DNA of 34,184 nucleotides from Pseudobdellovibrio sp. (GTDB lineage: Bacteria; Bdellovibrionota; Bdellovibrionia; Bdellovibrionales; Bdellovibrionaceae), in contig JAJFMT010000019.1 of assembly GCA_020696855.1 (NCBI GenBank), positions 1 through 34,184 of the forward strand, written 5' to 3'. Shown piece after piece: positions 16,461-25,457 of the stretch. The position numbers were made by a program, and so were the translations under genes. Each line of letters starts with the position of its first letter. Positions within the stretch are counted from its first letter, which is position 1. The notes beneath the pieces are model-generated. The model worked only from the letters and a program-made list of their open reading frames with translations, made no database searches and was not told the origin of the DNA.

Positions 16461-17318
16461 TTATTTTAATTCGGCAGGCGGGTACTTCGAACGAAGAATC
16501 AATAGCGCTATAAGTGTGGCCACGTAGGGAATCATTTGTATGAATTCTGCAGCTACATAAGTTGAAATCGCTTCGTTCGATTGCATTTGAATTTGTAACG
16601 CTTCACATAACCCGAAGAACAGACACACCAGTAAAGCCCGGGCTAAATTCCAGCCGGCGAAGATCAAGGCGGCCAGTGCAATAAAGCCGCGGCCAGAGCT
16701 CATCAAAGGCGAATAGTTCGACGATAATGAAGTCGACAGGACTGCGCCGCCTAAACCGGTTACCAGCGCAGAGAATGTCAATGATTGCCACTGGCGTACA
16801 GCAGGGCTGATGCCGACGGATTGTAAAGCCAGCTTCTTTTCTCCTGCGAATTTCATTTGCAGGCCCCAGATTGTTTTTTCGGAAAGCCAGTAAGAAACAG
16901 CCAGGGTGATCACTAAAACAACGTACGGAAAATACGGTGCCGGCTGCGCCAGTTCAATCGACGGTGTTGAGCCTGTCGAGTTGAAAATAGTTTTGCTGAT
17001 AATCGGGATGATTCCCATCGCCAGCAAGTTCAAACCGGTTCCGATCACGATCGAATTACCTTTGAATTTCAGAATCAACAGAGAAAATATCTGTGAAAAA
17101 AGCGCAGTTAAAACAGCGGCCGCCAGGTACCCCACGAGTAAGGATTTAGAATAGTAGGTAAATGTTGCCGCAGAAAAAGCACCGATCAGCAAATACGCTT
17201 CAAGAGCAATCTGGGCCACACCTGACTTTTCAGAAAAGTATCCGCCTGTGGCTGCGAACAGTAACGGTAACGAAACTCTGAGGGCAGAAAGAAATATGAG
17301 AACAAGTGCTGAATCCAT
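16461..17318 (-). CDS. ABC importer permease 2 (BMP/nucleoside family, YufQ/RnsD-like)
   Basis: 285 aa with about eight hydrophobic helices. The motif GGYFSEKSGVAQIALEAYLL near the N-terminus is typical of the BPD-transp-2 permeases paired with BMP-family binding proteins (usually reading GxxxxERSGVxNIGLEGxML). GRGFIALAALIFAGWNL corresponds to the EAA-like coupling loop that meets the ATPase. Its ATG shares a base with the preceding stop (TAATG), with AGAGGAAG as ribosome site, so the two permeases are translationally coupled. It is the last transporter gene. No terminator hairpin lies before the nuclease gene, so the transcript may continue. Confidence 0.88.
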   Translation of the reverse strand: MDSALVLIFLSALRVSLPLLFAATGGYFSEKSGVAQIALEAYLLIGAFSAATFTYYSKSLLVGYLAAAVLTALFSQIFSLLILKFKGNSIVIGTGLNLLAMGIIPIISKTIFNSTGSTPSIELAQPAPYFPYVVLVITLAVSYWLSEKTIWGLQMKFAGEKKLALQSVGISPAVRQWQSLTFSALVTGLGGAVLSTSLSSNYSPLMSSGRGFIALAALIFAGWNLARALLVCLFFGLCEALQIQMQSNEAISTYVAAEFIQMIPYVATLIALLILRSKYPPAELK

Positions 17319-18376
17319 TACTTCTTCCTCTTAAGGTTAGCGATGTAATAAGAAGCCGCCACTGAGAAAATAATTATAGCCTGAAGCACGCGCGAAAAAT
17401 CCCGTGTGAGGCGTTCTGTTTCAAGATCCAGGTCAGAAGCCCCTTTGTGAAGGCAGGCCATTAAAAACGCTGATCCGATAATTCCTAAAAAATTTTGCTG
17501 AGCCAATAAAGACACGGCAATGCCCAGGAATCCGTACTGCGGAGAAAATCCTATCTTATACTGAAAGGCGTTTCCGAATACTTCAGTGAGCCCGACGCCT
17601 GCTGAAAAAACGCCGGCTAATCCGAGGCTCATCATCAAAATTTCATTCTGGCTGAAGCCCAGGCGGGTGGCGGCATGCGGGTTGGCACCATAAGCGCGGA
17701 TTTTGTAACCGATAAAAGTACGGCGCTCAACATAGTGAAGCAGCACACAGCACCCAAGAGCCGCAAATAGAAATACACTCACAGGTGAGTTTTCGAAATA
17801 GGTTTTTAGATAATCGTTTTTTAAAAACTGAAAAGACTCATTCATAAGAGCCGTTTCCGGATTTTGCGAGGTAGGGCTTTGCAACCGATTGACGGTAAGC
17901 CAGGTTGTAACTGCGGCGAAAATAAAGTTAAGCATGATCGCCACAACAACCTCATGGGCCTGTTTCAATATTTTGAAAAAGGCAATCAGGATGGCGCTTG
18001 CGGCTCCTGCTGCCATTGAAGAAATTAAAATAATGGCAACTGAAACAACGAAACTAAAAGAGTTATCGAATGGTACAATGGCTGTACCAAGATAAGCGGC
18101 TATTAAAGCTGAGAATAAGATTTGCCCTTCACTTCCGATGTGAAATAAGCCGGCTTTCATCGGCACGGCGAAAGCCAGTCCTGAAAAAATCAGGCAAGTG
18201 GTGTAAAATAAAGTAAGTCCTAAATCAAATTTTGAATTGTAGAAGCTCGTCGTCAGGATTTTAAAAACGTGCCATGGGCTTTCATTAAAGAATAACGCCA
18301 ATAAGCAGCAGAGCACCAGGCCGGCGATTAACCCCAGCCACGGCGCGAGTTTTTTACTGTTCAGGGATGAGATCAT
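17318..18376 (-). CDS. ABC importer permease 1 (BMP/nucleoside family, YufP/RnsC-like)
   Basis: 352 aa with around nine or ten membrane helices. The segment VPMKAGLFHIGSEGQILF is the family hallmark, equivalent to FxxGxFNIGxEGQ. IGYKIRAYGANPHAATRLGFS is the cytoplasmic coupling loop. It is the longer of the two permeases of the heterodimer, as expected for this family. Its ATG overlaps the ATPase stop by four bases (ATGA), with GGTGAG upstream. Substrate in characterised members is nucleosides, so the same is inferred here. Confidence 0.88.
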   Translation of the reverse strand: MISSLNSKKLAPWLGLIAGLVLCCLLALFFNESPWHVFKILTTSFYNSKFDLGLTLFYTTCLIFSGLAFAVPMKAGLFHIGSEGQILFSALIAAYLGTAIVPFDNSFSFVVSVAIILISSMAAGAASAILIAFFKILKQAHEVVVAIMLNFIFAAVTTWLTVNRLQSPTSQNPETALMNESFQFLKNDYLKTYFENSPVSVFLFAALGCCVLLHYVERRTFIGYKIRAYGANPHAATRLGFSQNEILMMSLGLAGVFSAGVGLTEVFGNAFQYKIGFSPQYGFLGIAVSLLAQQNFLGIIGSAFLMACLHKGASDLDLETERLTRDFSRVLQAIIIFSVAASYYIANLKRKK

Positions 18377-19803
18377 AACTCACCCGCCAGTTTTATGCCT
18401 TCGTTGTTGTCGGCAGCCATAATCAGACCGATCTGTTGTTCATTAAGTTCGCCGCGGTTGAATGGGCCGTAAATTTTATTCTTATTCAAAATCACAAAGC
18501 GGTCCGAAAGATACAAAACTTCATTTAGGTCGGAAGAAACCAGAACAACAGCTTTTTTGTGTTTTGAAAATTCAAGCAGCGATTTATGAATGTGCTCTTG
18601 CGCACCTAAATCGACACCGCGGGTAGGGTGCGCGGCCAGTAAAACCTGAGGCTGGTTCCACAGTTCGCGACCGACAACAAATTTCTGCTGGTTGCCACCT
18701 GAAAATTCTGAAAGCGGTTTATCAATATCAGGAGGGCGCACGTCCCAGCTTTTAACAAGATCTTCTGTCACTTTTTTGAGGCGTAATTCAAAGATCAGAC
18801 CTTTACTTAAAAATTCGTTTTTGTGTTTTAAGAGCATGTGCTCCCACAAATTCATTCCTTCGAATACAGAAAGCTTAATGCGGTCTTCTGTGATATCCCC
18901 GTACTTGATATTAAGCTTCGTCATTTCCTGCAATAAACGGGAAATCAAAAGGCTTTGGCCGTTACCTTCAATACCGGCCACTCCGAAAATTTCAGATTTT
19001 AAAAGAGAAATACTGGTGTTTGGAACCGAGAGCATTGCTTCTCTTTGCGGAGGTCGTTCCAAAGCTGTGCTTTTAACAACTTGGCGGCCAATCATCAGCT
19101 CTGCCATTTGTTCAATCGATAACTCTTGTGCGGGCTTTGACTGAACTAAACGGCCATGCCTTAAAACACTGATTGAATCTGAAACCGATTTAATTTCATT
19201 AAGCTTGTGTGAAATGAGAATGATGGTTTTATTTTCTTTTTTAAGCTGCAGAATAAACTGCATCAGCTCTTCAGATTCTTGCGGAGTTAATACGGCCGTC
19301 GGTTCGTCAAAAATAATAATGTCAGGTTCTTGCAGCAGCGCTTTTAAAATTTCGAGACGCTGTTGTTCACCGACACTCAGCCTGCTGACAAGTTTGTTCA
19401 AATCAATCTTCCAGTTAAACCGGGTCAGAATTTGGTTTGCTGCAGTTAAAACTTCAGAAGAATTCTTTGTCATTAGTGAAAAACGGCTTGAACTATAACT
19501 CAAAAGAATATTCTCGAGGCCGCTCAGCTGTTCAGCTAAAACGAAGTGCTGATGGATGAACGCAATTTTATTTTTAAATGCATCCTGCGCGGACTCGGGC
19601 TTGTAAACTTTTTGATTCAAAAAAAGATCACCGGACGTAACGGGGTCTATGCCTCCAAGCAGTTTCATCAATGTGGATTTGCCGGCACCATTTTCACCGA
19701 TAATGGAATGGATTTCAGATTTCGCAATTGAAATAGAGACATCGTGGCAAGCTACGCAGTCGCCGAAACTCTTCGTGATGTTTCTGAATTCAATATAAGC
19801 CAC
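18373..19803 (-). CDS. ABC importer ATPase with two nucleotide-binding domains (nucleoside/sugar type)
   Basis: 476 aa, starting at GTG 12 bp after the binding-protein gene. The first domain is complete: Walker A GENGAGKST (36-44), Q-loop FIHQHFV, signature LSVGEQQRL near 142-150, and Walker B IIIFDEPT. The second has the degenerate Walker A GIEGNGQS normal for this family, signature FSGGNQQKF, and AAHPTRGVDLGA in place of a standard Walker B. Relatives are about 500-515 residues. The second domain here lacks roughly 20-25 residues between its Walker A-like loop and the segment equivalent to YIPEDR (here ITEDR). No frameshift is visible, so it looks like a natural contraction. Confidence 0.88.
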   Translation of the reverse strand: MAYIEFRNITKSFGDCVACHDVSISIAKSEIHSIIGENGAGKSTLMKLLGGIDPVTSGDLFLNQKVYKPESAQDAFKNKIAFIHQHFVLAEQLSGLENILLSYSSSRFSLMTKNSSEVLTAANQILTRFNWKIDLNKLVSRLSVGEQQRLEILKALLQEPDIIIFDEPTAVLTPQESEELMQFILQLKKENKTIILISHKLNEIKSVSDSISVLRHGRLVQSKPAQELSIEQMAELMIGRQVVKSTALERPPQREAMLSVPNTSISLLKSEIFGVAGIEGNGQSLLISRLLQEMTKLNIKYGDITEDRIKLSVFEGMNLWEHMLLKHKNEFLSKGLIFELRLKKVTEDLVKSWDVRPPDIDKPLSEFSGGNQQKFVVGRELWNQPQVLLAAHPTRGVDLGAQEHIHKSLLEFSKHKKAVVLVSSDLNEVLYLSDRFVILNKNKIYGPFNRGELNEQQIGLIMAADNNEGIKLAGEL

Positions 19804-19815
19804 TGAGCGACCGGC

Positions 19816-20784
19816 TTACTTCGTTACGTAATAATCAGGTACAGAAATCTTTTTCGCGATAATTTGCTTTTTTATTTCGCCTAATTTTGTTTTCTCAGGC
19901 TCGCTCCACAACATGTCGTTATTTTTATCGAGAGCCCAGTCAACGCCTGAGTCTTTAAGGCCGAAGCGCACAACACCAGGTTTAAAAGCTTTGCTATTGG
20001 CCTGTTTGATCGTTTCAAACACGGCCACGTCTACGCGCTTTAACATGCTTGTGAGGACCACACCCGGTTTGATCCAGTTCTGGTTTGAATCAACGCCGAT
20101 CGCGTAAATTTTCTTTTCAGCGGCCGCATCGAAAAGTCCTGAACCTGAAGCCCCCGCTGCATGAAAAATGACATCGGCTTTTTGCCCGGCCTGCGAAAGC
20201 GCGATCTCTTTTGCCTTAGCAGGATTGTTCCAAGCTTCGCCGGTTACACCGATGTAGTTGGTAATAACTTTGATTTTCGGGTTTACGTGTTTTGCTCCCG
20301 CTTCATAAGCTTTTTGAAATCTGCGGATTAATGGAATATCCATTCCACCGATGAAGCCGACTACGCCGGTCTTTGATTTCATAGCTGCGGCCGCTCCCAC
20401 TAGGAATGAACCTTCATGTTCTTCAAACAACAAGGCGCGGACATTCGGAGCCGTCACATCGCCGTCAACGATGGCAAATTGTGTTTGTGGAAAGACGGCA
20501 GCCACTTTTTTTACCGCATCAGCCTGCGCAAAGCCGATACCGATGACTAAGTCATATTTTTTTTGCGCAAAATTTCTGTGTAAGACTTCAAAAGAGTTCG
20601 TGTCCGTAGCTTCCACATACTTTAACTCGATGCCCAGTTCTTTTTGAGCTTTAACAGAGCCTTCGTAAGCCGAAGTATTAAAAGACTTGTCGTCTTTTCC
20701 GCCTTTATCCAGGACGAGACCTACTTTGATTGCAGCTACTGCCGCATGAGAAACAAATAGAACTGAAAATAAAATCTTAATCAT
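19816..20784 (-). CDS. BMP-family substrate-binding protein of an ABC importer (nucleoside type)
   Basis: 322 aa. Residues 1-17 form a cleavable signal peptide ending AVA without a lipobox, so this is a free periplasmic binding protein. Many relatives (BmpA, PnrA, Med) are lipoproteins. GKDDKSFN near residue 30 is the hallmark ligand-contact motif of the family. GFIGGMDIPLIRRFQ, FHAAGASGSGLFDAA and AIGVDSNQNW are further conserved segments. PnrA-type members bind purine nucleosides. An ideal ribosome site (TAAGGAG) lies in the 16-bp gap after the oxidase gene, so it is probably co-transcribed with it and with the three transporter genes. Confidence 0.9.
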   Translation of the reverse strand: MIKILFSVLFVSHAAVAAIKVGLVLDKGGKDDKSFNTSAYEGSVKAQKELGIELKYVEATDTNSFEVLHRNFAQKKYDLVIGIGFAQADAVKKVAAVFPQTQFAIVDGDVTAPNVRALLFEEHEGSFLVGAAAAMKSKTGVVGFIGGMDIPLIRRFQKAYEAGAKHVNPKIKVITNYIGVTGEAWNNPAKAKEIALSQAGQKADVIFHAAGASGSGLFDAAAEKKIYAIGVDSNQNWIKPGVVLTSMLKRVDVAVFETIKQANSKAFKPGVVRFGLKDSGVDWALDKNNDMLWSEPEKTKLGEIKKQIIAKKISVPDYYVTK

Positions 20785-20800
20785 AAATTCTCCTTAAAAA

Positions 20801-21973
20801 TTAACTGAAACGTCTTGCAGAGAGCCATGCCGGTACATCACGGCCGAAGATCATATCCACAAGCGATTTACCCGTATTAAACGCCAGGCCGATGCCATGA
20901 CCGGTGTAACCGCCCGCGAAGTAAACCTGGTTGTCTTCAGGCAAAGCTCCGATCATCGGCTGACCGTCACGGGAGAATCCCATGATGCCGCTCCAGCGGT
21001 GAGTTACTTTTTTATCCCGCAGTGTCGGCAAATGTTCTTTTACGAAATCATGTAATGCATTTTGAATAACAGGAGTAATGTGGTCTGAGTAACCCACTTC
21101 CGTTGTTTTCTCCAATTGGCGGAATCCGCCGATCAGTAAAGCGCCGTTTGGCATTTGGCGGAAGTAATCCAGATAGAAATTGGCGTAGCAAGGCCCGTCC
21201 ATAAATGGCGGAGCTTTTTCCATCATGAGAATTTGTGCGCGTGTCGCATAGATCTTATCATCAAAGTAAGGATGCAAGTTCGGAGAGTAACCGTTTAAAC
21301 AGTAAATGATCATTGAAGTTTCGAAGTCACCGTTGTCGGTTTTCAGAATGCGTGTGCCTTCTGCCGTCTGTTCGTAGCGGTGAGCTTCAGTACCTTCAAA
21401 AAGATCAGCTTTGATTTTTGAACGCATCAGTTCCAGTAACAGAACCGGATTTGTTTCTGCATCATCAAGATACTTGATGCCGCCAACGAAATTTTTTGCG
21501 CCGACATTTTTTTCAACTTCGGAAGAACTGTAAGTTTCAACAGGAATGTTCAGCTCGCGCATTGTTTTAGCAACGTTCTGCAATTCTTTAAATTCATTGT
21601 CCTGTGCCGCAAGTGAATAAGCTCCGCGTTTTGCGAATTCGATTTCTTTGCCGTTTTCCTGAATGATGTGTTCTTGCAAAAGTTTAAGGTTGGTTTCTGC
21701 GAACTTCCAGATATCGACCGCTTCCTGCAAGCCGTGTTTTGAAATTAAACGGTTGAAGTGTTCGACTGAGCCGCAAGTGATAAACCCGGCATTACGTCCG
21801 GACGCACCGAATCCAATTCGGTGTTTCTCAACGATGGCAATTTTTAATGATGGGTCTTCTTTGTTCAGCCAAAAAGCCGTTGATAGCCCTGAGATTCCGG
21901 CACCTACGATAACGACATCATAATTTTTTTTATCGCTGCGATACGTGCGGTCCAGCCAATAGGATGTGCTCAT
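20801..21973 (-). CDS. FAD-dependent amine/amino-acid oxidase (DAO family, PuuB-like)
   Basis: 390 aa, cytoplasmic. The FAD-binding Rossmann motif is VVIVGAGISGLSTAFWL, starting near residue 20, followed by the adenine-ribose-binding acidic end IAIVEK. FGASGRNAGFI is typical of glycine oxidase and gamma-glutamylputrescine oxidase relatives. FAGGYTGHGIGLAFNTGK near the C-terminus is the second FAD-contact motif. These enzymes oxidise secondary or primary amines to aldehyde or keto acid with hydrogen peroxide. The exact substrate is not deducible. It is the first gene of the unit that continues into the ABC importer, with GGAG before the ATG, which hints that the importer delivers its substrate or that both share a nutritional signal. 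Confidence 0.85.
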   Translation of the reverse strand: MSTSYWLDRTYRSDKKNYDVVIVGAGISGLSTAFWLNKEDPSLKIAIVEKHRIGFGASGRNAGFITCGSVEHFNRLISKHGLQEAVDIWKFAETNLKLLQEHIIQENGKEIEFAKRGAYSLAAQDNEFKELQNVAKTMRELNIPVETYSSSEVEKNVGAKNFVGGIKYLDDAETNPVLLLELMRSKIKADLFEGTEAHRYEQTAEGTRILKTDNGDFETSMIIYCLNGYSPNLHPYFDDKIYATRAQILMMEKAPPFMDGPCYANFYLDYFRQMPNGALLIGGFRQLEKTTEVGYSDHITPVIQNALHDFVKEHLPTLRDKKVTHRWSGIMGFSRDGQPMIGALPEDNQVYFAGGYTGHGIGLAFNTGKSLVDMIFGRDVPAWLSARRFS

Positions 21974-22002
21974 TTTTTACTCCGGTTATTTAAAAGCTAA
22001 AA

Positions 22003-22029
22003 CTTATACAAGCCATGTCTAAACTTCAA
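22003..22029 (-). promoter_or_regulatory. Candidate promoter of the oxidase/importer unit
   Basis: On the minus strand TTGAAG (22029-22024) is followed after 15 bp by TATAAG (22008-22003). The -10 is good but the spacing is short. It is the best match in the divergent gap before the start at 21973. Confidence 0.25.
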
Positions 22030-22060
22030 GGAAAATCGAATGACTTAAGAGTGAAACTGA

Positions 22061-22089
22061 TTGTCGATGTTGAGATGAGATTCTATAGT
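22061..22089 (+). promoter_or_regulatory. Candidate promoter of the tricorn-protease gene
   Basis: TTGTCG (22061-22066) and TATAGT (22084-22089) are 17 bp apart. The implied start near 22096 leaves a leader of about 47 nt containing the AGAAGGA ribosome site that selects the ATG at 22143. Confidence 0.5.
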
Positions 22090-22142
22090 TTTAGAGCCAA
22101 TCAAATTGCAAGAAGTTCATAATGCCAGAGAAGGATTTTCAT

Positions 22143-25100
22143 ATGAATCAAGGATACTATTCGCAACCGACAATTTCTGACACTCATATTGTTTTTATTT
22201 CAGACGATGACATGTGGTCAGTCCCGCGTGAAGGTGGTTCTGCACAAAGATTAACGTCGAATAGAGGCCATATCCTGTCACCGTGCTTTTCGCCGGACGG
22301 AAAGAATGTTGCCTATGTCTGTACGGACACAGCATCTGAAGGCGATGTGTATTTGATGCCTTCTAACGGCGGTTTCGCCGAACGGTTAACTTGGCTTGGT
22401 GTTATGCGTATTACCGGCTGGAAGAACAATGAAACTCTGTACTTCATGTCTGGAATTGAAGGCTATCCGCGCCGGCAGCAGCATATTTACGAGCTTAATA
22501 TCAAAACCCGCGATTTCAAGAAAGTGGATCTGGGGCCTGCAAGTTATTACTATCAGGGTAAAGGATTCGAAGTTCTGGCCAGAATGTCCGGAGACCCGGC
22601 TCGCTGGAAGCGTTACGGCGGCGGAACGGCCGGTGTCATTTGGACTAAGCAGGGGACCGGCAAGTTTCAGCGAATTCTGAAAAACATTAAGACCAATATT
22701 TCAAAACCTGAAGTCATCGGAAAAAACATTTATTTTATTACCGATCATGAAGGTGTGGCGAACGTTTATGTTTGTGATTTGAACGGACAAAACATTAAGC
22801 GCTTAACCAATCATCTTGAATACTATTGCCGCTCACTGCGTGCACACGGCAATACTTTGGTTTACCAATGCGGAGCTGAAATTTTTACCTACAATGTCGA
22901 CACAAAAACCGAGCAGAAGGTTGATATCTCTGCGGCAACGACTGGCGTCCAAAGTGTTCCCCGCTATGAAAATTGGTCTAAGAATTTTCAGCACGCCGCT
23001 ATTCACCCAGTTGCATCTGAACTTGCCGTAGTCACCCGTGGACATCTCTTTCTGGTTCCTCCATTCAGTGGCCCGGTTAAAGAGCTCGATGCGGAAAGAG
23101 GCGTTCGTTATGTTTGTCCGAATTACAATTTTGACGGAAGTAAACTGATTGCAGCTGCGGCGGCCGGAGAAGAAGATGAAGGCCTGTACCTGTTTGACCT
23201 CAAAACCGGTCAGCGCAAACCGCTGTTCCCGCAGGTTCATTGGGGAAAAATCTGGGAGATAAGAACTTCTCCAAAAGCTGATCAAGCTGTTGTTGTGAAT
23301 CACCGGGGCGAGGTTTACCTTTTGGATCTTAAGAAAAATTCTTATAAATCCATTTCTGAAATGCAAAAAGGTAATTTTGCGAGGCCATCTGAATTTGACT
23401 GGTCGCCCGACGGGCGTTACATCGCTTACAGCGCTCCTGTTGACAGCCGAAGAAGCGGAATTTGGCTCTATGACACTCAGAAAAACCAGTTGCAGCTATT
23501 GCTGAACCCGGTTTGTACGGACTCTTCACCGAGTTTTGATCCGGAAGGGAAGTATTTATATTTCCTGGGAGTAAGAGAGTTTGCACCTGTTTATAATGAA
23601 ACTCATTTTGATCTTGGATTCCCTTTTGCGATGAAACCCTTTGTGGTTGCACTTAACGAAAAAGCGGAAAATCCTTTTCAAGCGCCTTTACAAAATCCTA
23701 AGGCTTCCGAAAAAGAAGAAGCTAAGTCTGAAAAAGAGAAAAAAGCTCCTGAAATAAAAGTTGAAATAGAATTTGATGGAATCGAAGACCGCGTGCTTCC
23801 GTTTAAGGTAGAAATGGGTGGATATTCGAGAATCACGGCTGTTAAAGGAGGCGTTCTTTACACGCGTAAAAAGATTTTTGCCAGCACTCAGCACCCACGT
23901 TACGGTGCAGAGGCGAATCCTGTTGTTTACCTTTACAAATTTGAAGACTGCAAAGAGGTGGTTTTCCAGGGCAACGTTTCATACAGCGCGGTGAATGCCT
24001 CTAAGTCGCATGCGTTATTTTTAACGGATTCGAAGCTTCGCTTACTTGAAACTAAAGCGAAACCCACTGAAGAAAAACAAGTCGGTAAAAAAGATGGATA
24101 CGTTGATGTCACGAGAATCAAACTTAAGATCGATCCGCGTCAGGAATGGATGCAAATGTACCGTGAAGCCTGGATTTTACAAAAAGAACATTTCTGGAGA
24201 AAAGACCTTTCAAAAATTGACTGGGATGTAATCTACACGCGTTATCTTAAACTTCTTAAAAAAGTCAGCACACGTTCTGAGTTTTCAGATTTAATGTGGG
24301 AGATGCAGGGCGAGCTGGGAACATCTCATTGTTATGAAATGATGGGAGACTACAACCGTGTGGGTGCGGGAGTCGGTCACGGCCGTCTAGGCGCTTTTTT
24401 TACTTATGATCCGAAAACAAAGTCTTACCGCATCGACCGTCTTTTAAAAGGAACATCGTGGGATGCAGGAAGTGAAACGCCGCTGTCGATGATGGGTGTT
24501 CGTTTAACCGAAGGAGACCGAATCTTGGCTGTCGACGGTTTTACTTTTGAAAAGGCATCTGATCTTTACGAGCTTTTAGAGAACAAAGTAAAAATTCCGG
24601 TTGCTTTAACGGTTCAGCGTAAGGGCTCAGCGAAAACAGAAGTCGTTGAAGTCAAACCAAACGCACAGATGAATTTGGCGTGGTACCGTGAATGGGTCGA
24701 ACAAAATAAAAAATATGTTCATGAGGCATCTAAAGGCCGTTTAGGTTACGTTCACATTCCTGATATGGGCCCTTACGGTTATGCTGAATTCTACAAACAC
24801 TTCATTGCCGAATCTGACCGTGAAGGAATGATTATTGACGTACGCTTCAACGGCGGGGGCCATGTGTCTCAGCATTTGTTGAAAGTTCTGGCGCAAAAAA
24901 CGATCGGCTTTGATGAAACTCGTTACCAGGGACTAATGAAATATCCGCTGTATACTCCGGGCGCGATGGTCGCGATTGCAAATGAATTTTCCGGAAGTGA
25001 CGGCGATATTTTCCCGCACTGTTTTAAGCTTTTGAAACTCGGTAAACTTGTTGGTAAACGCACATGGGGCGGAATCATCGGCATCAATGGCCAGTACACA

Positions 25101-25364
25101 TTAAAAGACGGCACGTGGGTTACGCAGCCGGAATACAGCTTCTGGTTTAAAGACAACGAGTGGAAGGTTGAAAACTACGGAGTTGATCCTGACATTGAAG
25201 TCGAAATGACTCCTGAAGATTATCAGGCGGGCCGCGATCCGCAGCTGGACCGCTCTATTAAAGAGGCCTTGGCTGAGTTGAAGAAGAATCCGGTTCTGAA
25301 ATTCAAACCATCTTACTATCCGGACTTAAGTCTTCCAAAGAAACTTCAAAAGCTAAACCGTTAA
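22143..25364 (+). CDS. Tricorn-type protease (S41 family)
   Basis: The start at 22143 (1073 aa) is preferred over the ATG at 22122 because AGAAGGA lies just before it and the chain then opens with GYYSQPTISDTHIVF, the normal start of the first propeller. Tricorn degrades short peptides released by larger proteases. Order: beta-propellers with PDG and WSPDGRYIAY repeats to about 510, a charged Lys/Glu linker (520-545), a helical C1 domain, a PDZ domain (about 745-835), and the S41 core. Catalytic residues by homology are H729 in GTSHCYE, S952 and D953 in SGSD, and E1010 before NYGVDPDI. There is no signal peptide, so it is cytoplasmic. It could finish breakdown of imported prey peptides (inference). 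Confidence 0.92.
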   Translation: MNQGYYSQPTISDTHIVFISDDDMWSVPREGGSAQRLTSNRGHILSPCFSPDGKNVAYVCTDTASEGDVYLMPSNGGFAERLTWLGVMRITGWKNNETLYFMSGIEGYPRRQQHIYELNIKTRDFKKVDLGPASYYYQGKGFEVLARMSGDPARWKRYGGGTAGVIWTKQGTGKFQRILKNIKTNISKPEVIGKNIYFITDHEGVANVYVCDLNGQNIKRLTNHLEYYCRSLRAHGNTLVYQCGAEIFTYNVDTKTEQKVDISAATTGVQSVPRYENWSKNFQHAAIHPVASELAVVTRGHLFLVPPFSGPVKELDAERGVRYVCPNYNFDGSKLIAAAAAGEEDEGLYLFDLKTGQRKPLFPQVHWGKIWEIRTSPKADQAVVVNHRGEVYLLDLKKNSYKSISEMQKGNFARPSEFDWSPDGRYIAYSAPVDSRRSGIWLYDTQKNQLQLLLNPVCTDSSPSFDPEGKYLYFLGVREFAPVYNETHFDLGFPFAMKPFVVALNEKAENPFQAPLQNPKASEKEEAKSEKEKKAPEIKVEIEFDGIEDRVLPFKVEMGGYSRITAVKGGVLYTRKKIFASTQHPRYGAEANPVVYLYKFEDCKEVVFQGNVSYSAVNASKSHALFLTDSKLRLLETKAKPTEEKQVGKKDGYVDVTRIKLKIDPRQEWMQMYREAWILQKEHFWRKDLSKIDWDVIYTRYLKLLKKVSTRSEFSDLMWEMQGELGTSHCYEMMGDYNRVGAGVGHGRLGAFFTYDPKTKSYRIDRLLKGTSWDAGSETPLSMMGVRLTEGDRILAVDGFTFEKASDLYELLENKVKIPVALTVQRKGSAKTEVVEVKPNAQMNLAWYREWVEQNKKYVHEASKGRLGYVHIPDMGPYGYAEFYKHFIAESDREGMIIDVRFNGGGHVSQHLLKVLAQKTIGFDETRYQGLMKYPLYTPGAMVAIANEFSGSDGDIFPHCFKLLKLGKLVGKRTWGGIIGINGQYTLKDGTWVTQPEYSFWFKDNEWKVENYGVDPDIEVEMTPEDYQAGRDPQLDRSIKEALAELKKNPVLKFKPSYYPDLSLPKKLQKLNR

Positions 25365-25370
25365 AGCTTT

Positions 25371-25398
25371 TTGACATAGGTCGGGTTTGTTACATTAC
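25371..25398 (+). promoter_or_regulatory. Candidate promoter for the membrane-protein pair and trmO
   Basis: A perfect TTGACA lies at 25371-25376, with CATTAC 16 bp later as a weak -10. It sits just after the tricorn stop and 60 bp before the gene at 25458. The -10 is poor, so either an extended site or another promoter may be used. Confidence 0.3.
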
Positions 25399-25457
25399 GT
25401 TGCAAGCTCGATCATTGTCTCATTAAGATATCGCCACAGATTCCGAAAAGAGATCAT

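Noticed and set aside
18692-19144. 150-codon open frame antisense to the importer ATPase
   Set aside because: It is the complement of conserved ATPase motifs, including the second signature, and is not a plausible gene.
18373-19803. Frameshifted or broken ATPase gene
   Set aside because: The frame is open throughout and motifs after the contracted segment are intact, so a deletion within the family is more likely than a pseudogene.
22122-22142. Upstream ATG for the tricorn protease
   Set aside because: The ATG at 22143 has AGAAGGA just upstream and the protein then starts at the normal first strand of the propeller.
22833-23366. 177-codon open frame antisense to the tricorn gene
   Set aside because: It is fully inside a well-supported propeller coding region, has a random-looking composition and no start signal.
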